In this document: positions 58,931-64,000 of the stretch, one piece after another | Layout: the number at the start of each line of letters is the position of its first letter | Numbering within the stretch: the first letter of the stretch is position 1 | Assembly: GCF_030704535.1 (NCBI RefSeq) | Contig: NC_081820.1 | Span: 18,033,501-18,097,500 of the forward strand | Length of the DNA: 64,000 bases | DNA from: Vitis vinifera | Taxonomy: Eukaryota; Streptophyta; Magnoliopsida; Vitales; Vitaceae | Direction of reading: 5' to 3' | The notes under the pieces: model-generated | The model's database searches: none | What the model was told of the DNA's origin: nothing | Seen by the model: only the letters and a program-made list of their open reading frames with translations | Program-made: the position numbers and the translations under genes

Positions 58931-60280
58931 GGGGGTGTTTGGTACACGGGAATAGGGAGTAGGAATAGACATCTCATTCCTTTTCTCCCTTATTCCTATG
59001 TTTGGATAAATGTTAAGAAGGCGGAAATGAAATAAAAAATTATTCCGGCAGAAATCAAATCCAACTTATGAGTCGGATTTGCATTCATTAAAAGTAGGTG
59101 GTATTCTGATTCATTAAACCTATTTGATAATATAAAATAACCTAAATTACTATTTTACCCTCTTATCTTGTTCTTCAAACCCGATGTTTATCTTCTTTGC
59201 AAAGGTAGAGATCCATTCATCATCCACTTCTTATCTTCTTTGCAAAGGTAGAGACCCACTCATCATCCAATTCTCTGCAACAAGTGATTCTACCAAATTG
59301 AATCAATTAAACCTTCCATGATATTTAAAAAAAAAAATTCAATTTCTAATTTATAGGGTTTTGGATGTTCATTTTGATTGTTGGATCTAGGATTCGTCAT
59401 TGTTTGCTGCAACTAGGTTCTGAAAACTCCCTTCTATATCTTCGATCAGGTTTACCTTATTTTCTCTTTCTTCTTCTACTTCTTTATATGTGTTTCTTCT
59501 TCTCTATAAATCGATTAATTTTTTTTTATTAATTTATGTTTGAAATCTTTGATGTTTCTTTATCTTGTATTAATGGAAACTGGAGAGAAAAATTGAAATG
59601 GTTGGAAAAAGATTTTTCGATTTCACATGTTTACAATATTGAAAATTTTTAATGGTTAGGAAAAAAATAAAAAGAAAAAAACAAATAAAAACAAAAATTT
59701 TTTAAGGTTATGGATTTTATCGAATATGATACTTGTTGAAAATTAGAATAAATTTGAATTCTTTTATTTCCTCTTTTGAAAATAGGAAAAACATTTGCTA
59801 GCTTTGAGAATTTAAATATTATAATAAATAATTTTTTTTTGAAAAATATAATTTTATAACTACTTAAGCATGACAAATTATTCAAATTTTTAATAAAAAT
59901 AATAATTGAATATTTGTGCATTAGGGTTATACGATTTTTTATGGTTAATTTTTTATTTATTGAGTGTATATATATATTTTTTAGTCTTATTATTTAATAA
60001 CAAAAAACCTCTCAAATTTTATTTTTTAAAAATAAAAGTAAAAATAAAAAAATATTTTAAATTATATGTAAGGATATTATTGTAAATTTATTTCCTTTTC
60101 ATTTTCATTCCTATTATTATTAAACATTGGAATGGAAACAAATAATCATTCTAATCTTGCATTCCTAAATTCATCCAAATGCTAGAAATGAAATCATCAA
60201 ATTCATTCCATTCCACTAAGAAATAGGAAAGGAAACAAAATATTATTTCAATTCCCTATTCCGACGTACCAAACACCCCC
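58931..60280. mobile_element. PIF/Harbinger-type non-autonomous element
   Basis: A 1350-bp element with TIRs: left GGGGGTGTTTGGTACACGGG, right (reverse complement) GGGGGTGTTTGGTACGTCGG. The TSD is TAA at 58928-58930 and 60281-60283. It is inserted within a minisatellite unit. No transposase or Myb-like gene is seen; the interior is AT-rich. Confidence 0.9.
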
Positions 60281-61268
60281 TAAGAGGAATGTATATGTTT
60301 TTCTTAAAAATGCACATGGAGTTTGAAATTGGATTTCAAGGTGGGGTAAGGTCGCAAATCACTTTCTTAGGTCCCTTAAATGACTATTTAGGACATAATA
60401 AAGGTTATTGGGGTCTCAATTCACCTTAAAAATATGTAGGTATTTTTTTTTGTTAAAAATGTACATATTTTGATTAAGAATGTATGCATTTTTCTTAAGG
60501 ATGCATGTGGGGTTCAAAATTGGATTTAGTGAGAGGATCATCTAAAATTTAATATTCTTTGAATATTTTATTTCATGAAGGTGTATGATGAACTTTATTA
60601 CATTACTTCTAAGTTTATATTGAGATCATCAATTATATTAAATAAAAATATATTATGCAATATAAAAAAATTTATAGCCATACATTGAACATAAAAAATT
60701 TTGACGGTATATCTAACATGTATTTTAATTTTCACTATGAGATTATGACAAATATGCATCACTTGTAAAATTTAAAATAATAATAATAGAAAAGAATTTT
60801 GACAACAAGAAATATAGTTTATAGATATATAAAAAATGGAGAAAAATAAAATATTATTTTTTAATCATAAAAAATAACAAAAGTAGTTATTTTTCAATGA
60901 AAAATAATTATTATATTTTTACTTTAGATTGTTTATATGCATTTTTATTCTTAAAAATTATAAATTAAATATTTTAAAAAACTAAAAAATTTCAATTTTT
61001 TGTCTATTGCATTTTAGGTTATATTTTATTTATCTAATGATTATCTATTATATTATATTATTTTGTATTTAATGTGTTCAATAAAACGACTGAAACCAAT
61101 AAATATGAAAAGATAAAACATGAAAAATTTGAAATTAAAAAGGTTTTAGAAGGAAAACTATGGTGGCTTTGATATATTTTAAAAAAAATATCAAAACGGA
61201 TATGAAGAGAAAAAAAAAAAGTGTTGTTAAATGATAAAAATGGAAAAAGGATATTATAAGAGAAGGTA

Positions 61269-61682
61269 AAACGGATTGTTGAAGCCTAAATTGGTCTTAT
61301 TGCGCTATGCAAAAAATGTTGGACGTTGAGCTCTTGTGATTTAGGATTTTGTTAGAGAATAAAAAATTGTGTGTAACCGCAATCAAGAGGGAAATTAGAG
61401 CATTCATCATTGTAACCCTTCTATCTTTATTTGATTAGTAGATTCTTTAGTGTTAGTGCACTCGATCACATTAATCATCAAAGTATATTAAAATTTCTTA
61501 TCTTTTTCTTTATTTTTATTCATGTGTGTGATTATGTTGACACGTTGTACATATATATATATATATATTTCTTTATTTAATTCAAGATATTTGCTTATTA
61601 ATATCCAATAGGTCATACATACCTTTATAAACAAGAAACATGCATGCATAAAATATATGGATAGTCCTTGAAAAACACATTT
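61269..61682. other. Unassigned sequence with TA microsatellite
   Basis: No gene. ATATATATAT run near 61551-61568. Confidence 0.5.
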
Positions 61683-62023
61683 AACCATAGTTTTATTGCC
61701 TCTAGAATAGTTTATTAAGAAAAAAAAGACAATAAAACATTCGTCATTTTTCTTATAAAAATTTAGAAGTAAATAGAAAATATCATAAGATATTTATTCG
61801 ATGATAGTAACCATTGAAGTATCACAATCAAAATTCATGCTCAAGTCAATGTCATGGAAGAACTTCATCCAACTTTTTCTTTAAAACCTATCCTCCCATT
61901 TAATATTGCATTTGATGATAATTATAAAGAGGTACAAATTTTGTGGTCCAGTTACAAGGACACTTATCCAAATAACATCATTCCAATAATTGATTTCTCT
62001 TGTTTTGGTAAAAAGGAATAATT
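61683..62023. repeat. Right flanking direct repeat
   Basis: Same-orientation partner of 56413-56972, with a single module copy. Together they bracket the foldback-like element. Confidence 0.85.
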
Positions 62024-62377
62024 TTAGGGATATTTGATTAAATGACTTTAAACATTATTGAAATTGTAAGAACAACTCCTTTTGCTTATTTTTTATTTTT
62101 TTATTTTTCTTTTAAAAAAAAAGAAAAAGAAAAGAAAACCCATTTTGGACATTGTTACCCTTCTTTTTTCCTCAAAAATTGCATTTCCTCCTATTCATGA
62201 ATCATTTCCCTCCTATTTCTCCATTTTAGATATCCCGTTCTTCTCTCCATATATTTGTTCCCTCCATGCTTTCTTCCTTCAAATTTTTAGTGAAGTTCAA
62301 AGCCATAACAGGGATTGATAGATAAAAATCAACCAAAACTATCTCATATTTCTTTTTTCAAGATTTGAAGTTGTTTT
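62024..62377. other. Unassigned AT/pyrimidine-rich sequence
   Basis: No convincing gene. It lies between the right direct repeat and the first LTR of the TRIM-like array. Confidence 0.5.
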
Positions 62378-64000
62378 TGTTAGGAAATGTCCCAAATTCC
62401 TAATAAATTCCTTTTTGTAAAGAATATTATATAGAATATTTCTAAGTTGATATATTATTGTAATATTAGACTTCCTTATAGAATGAGGAAGGTTGTTGGA
62501 AATATCTCTATAAATATTCTAGGTCATGAGGGGAAAAAGTTATGAGATGGAGATGGGCTTGTAGAGACTATATGAGGTGGATAGAGATGTGAGGAAGAAC
62601 GGGAGGTACCTGATGGAGCGAGAGGGCTCGTAGTAAGGTATGGATACAAGGAGTGGGGAAACATGAGATGTTTCGGGAACCCAATAGTTGTATCTGGTTC
62701 TATCCTCTGTAATATTCTCTATTGTATAGTGGAATCATTCTCTCTCATTCGTGGACGTAGGCATGGTTAGCCGAACCACGTTAAAACCTCGTATACCGTA
62801 TGTGTGATTGTTTTATCTTTATGTTCTTGAACTAACATTGTTGGCATCAAAGCTTGGGTTGAAGATTTTTGGAAGAGTAAAAGATCACAAAACACACAAG
62901 ATGAAAACAAAAGGAATTTTCACTGAATGTGGAGTCGCTTGCTCTTTCGTGGTGATATGATACAAAAAGGTTTGTGTCAGATTGAAGATTAACTTCATGG
63001 AATATTGGTCAAAGGTGAAGATTGTTAGGAAGTGTCCCAAATTCCTAATTAGTACAGATTCCTTTTTGTAAAGAATATTATATAGAATATTTCTAGTGTG
63101 ATATATTATTGTAATATTAGACTTTCTTATAGAATAAGGAAGGTTGTTGGAAATATCTCTATAAATATTCTAGGTCATGAGGGGAAAAAGTTATGAGATG
63201 GAGATGGGCTTGTAGAGACTATACGAGGTGGATAGAGATGTGAGGAAGAACGGGAGGTACCTGATGGAGCGAGAGGGCTCGTAGTAAGGTATGGATATAA
63301 GGAGTGGGGAAACATGGGATGTTTCGAGAACCCAATAGTTGTATCTGGTTCTGTTTTCTGTAATATTCTCTTATGTATAGTGGAATCATTATCTCTCATC
63401 CGTGGACGTAGGCATGTTTGGCCGAACCACATTAAAACCTCGTGTACCGTATGTGTGATTGTTTTATCTTTGTGTTCTTGAACTAACATTGTTAGCATCA
63501 AAGCTTTCGTTGGCATTACAACTGGTATCAGAGCTTGGGTTAAAGATTTCTGGAAGAGTAAAAGATCACAAAACACACAAGATGAAAACAAAAGGAATTT
63601 TCACTAAAGGTGGAGTCGATTGCTCTTTCGTGGTGATATGATACAAAAAGGTTTGTGTCAGATTGAAGATTAACTTCATGGAATATTGGTCAAAGGTGAA
63701 GATTGTTAGGAAGTGTCCCAAATTCCTAATTAGTATAGATTCCTTTTTGTAAAGAATATTATATAGAATATTTCTAGGTTGATATATTATTGTAATATTA
63801 GACTTCCTTATAGAATAAGGAAGGTTGTTGGAAATATCTCTATAAATATTCTAAGTCATGAGGGGAAAAAGTTATGAGATGGAGATGGGTTTGTAGAGAC
63901 TATACGAGATGGATAGAGATGTGAGGAAGAACGGGAGGTACCCGGTGAAGCGAGAGGGCTCGTAGTAAGGTATGGATACAAGGAATGGGGAAACATGGGA
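62378..64000 (+). mobile_element. TRIM-like tandem LTR array, truncated by window edge
   Basis: Three LTR copies start TGTTAGGAA at 62378, 63023 and 63704, separated by about 180-bp internal regions. The second internal region starts with a primer site (TGGTATCAGAGC, 63523-63534) and ends in a purine-rich tract (AAAGGTGAAGA) touching the next LTR. There is no gag or pol; the only frame is a few codons (MKTKGIFTKGGVDC). LTR-internal-LTR-internal-LTR tandem forms are typical of TRIM elements. The outer right boundary is beyond the window. Confidence 0.8.
63023..63520 (+). repeat. Middle LTR of the TRIM-like array
   Basis: About 498 bp, TGTTAGGAAG to GGCATTACA, followed two bases later by the primer site. 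The other copies are 62378-about 62845 (3' end deleted) and 63704 to beyond 64000. Confidence 0.8.

Larger units (their letters stand above)
57250..61268. mobile_element. Foldback-like element with minisatellite arms
   Basis: 57250-57990 is an imperfect inverted repeat of about 60535-61268 (for example CATATCCGTTTTGATATTTT against its reverse complement near 61185). Inward of both arms lies a 145-175-bp minisatellite, inverted left of about 58436 relative to the right side, so the palindrome extends to the centre. Foldback (FB) transposons have such long, repeat-filled inverted arms. No transposase and no clear target duplication were found. A Harbinger-type element splits the right arm. Confidence 0.65.

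Noticed and set aside
63175..63591. 138-codon minus-strand frame in the TRIM-like array
   Set aside because: It spans the LTR and primer site in antisense, has no domain and is disrupted in the neighbouring copy.

Overview
This is a plant nuclear sequence. Introns are GT-AG, the coding relics match plant families (mitochondrial intermediate peptidase, Trithorax-like ATX methyltransferase, HMG-CoA synthase, LRR receptor-like protein, B3-domain protein), and the rest is AT-rich DNA packed with plant mobile elements. A woody eudicot such as grapevine (Vitis) is my best guess from the style of the LINE tails and gene relics; the species is inference. No gene in the window can be called intact with confidence. 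Almost every recognisable host gene is truncated or carries stops.

Layout: 1-3263 is the 5' part of a minus-strand Ty1/copia element, running off the left edge, lacking gag and carrying a short LINE tail. 5145-8177 holds five exons for the C-terminal half of mitochondrial intermediate peptidase (MIP), with a MITE in one intron. 9874-12546 is a receptor-like protein pseudogene (minus). 12611-13341 is an orphan SET/post-SET C-terminus of ATX1/2 type. 14116-27550 contains five copies or fragments of an acidic gene family, one with a B3 DNA-binding domain. The family is split by a very young, nearly intact copia element (15849-22258, TSD AATAC). 28880-35517 is a hAT transposon with a decayed transposase, ending about 265 bp upstream of the HMG-CoA synthase ATG. 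HMG-CoA synthase exons 1-4 lie at 35783-43048, and intron 1 is swollen by twelve 372-bp tandem repeats.

From 43974 to about 55645 a second, decayed copy of the MIP 3' region is interrupted by a 9-kb Ty3/gypsy element (45161-54127, TSD TGTCG). The undisturbed target site is visible in the first MIP copy. 57250-61268 is a foldback-like inverted repeat whose inner arms are a minisatellite; it is interrupted by a 1350-bp PIF/Harbinger-type element (TSD TAA). 62378-64000 is a tandem LTR-internal-LTR-internal-LTR structure of TRIM type, running off the right edge.

The genes do not form a pathway or operon. The main story is structural: gene-fragment duplication, nested transposition, satellite growth inside an intron, and a small amplified B3-related family. 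Identifications come from reading motifs by eye; no database search, alignment score or dating calculation was run.
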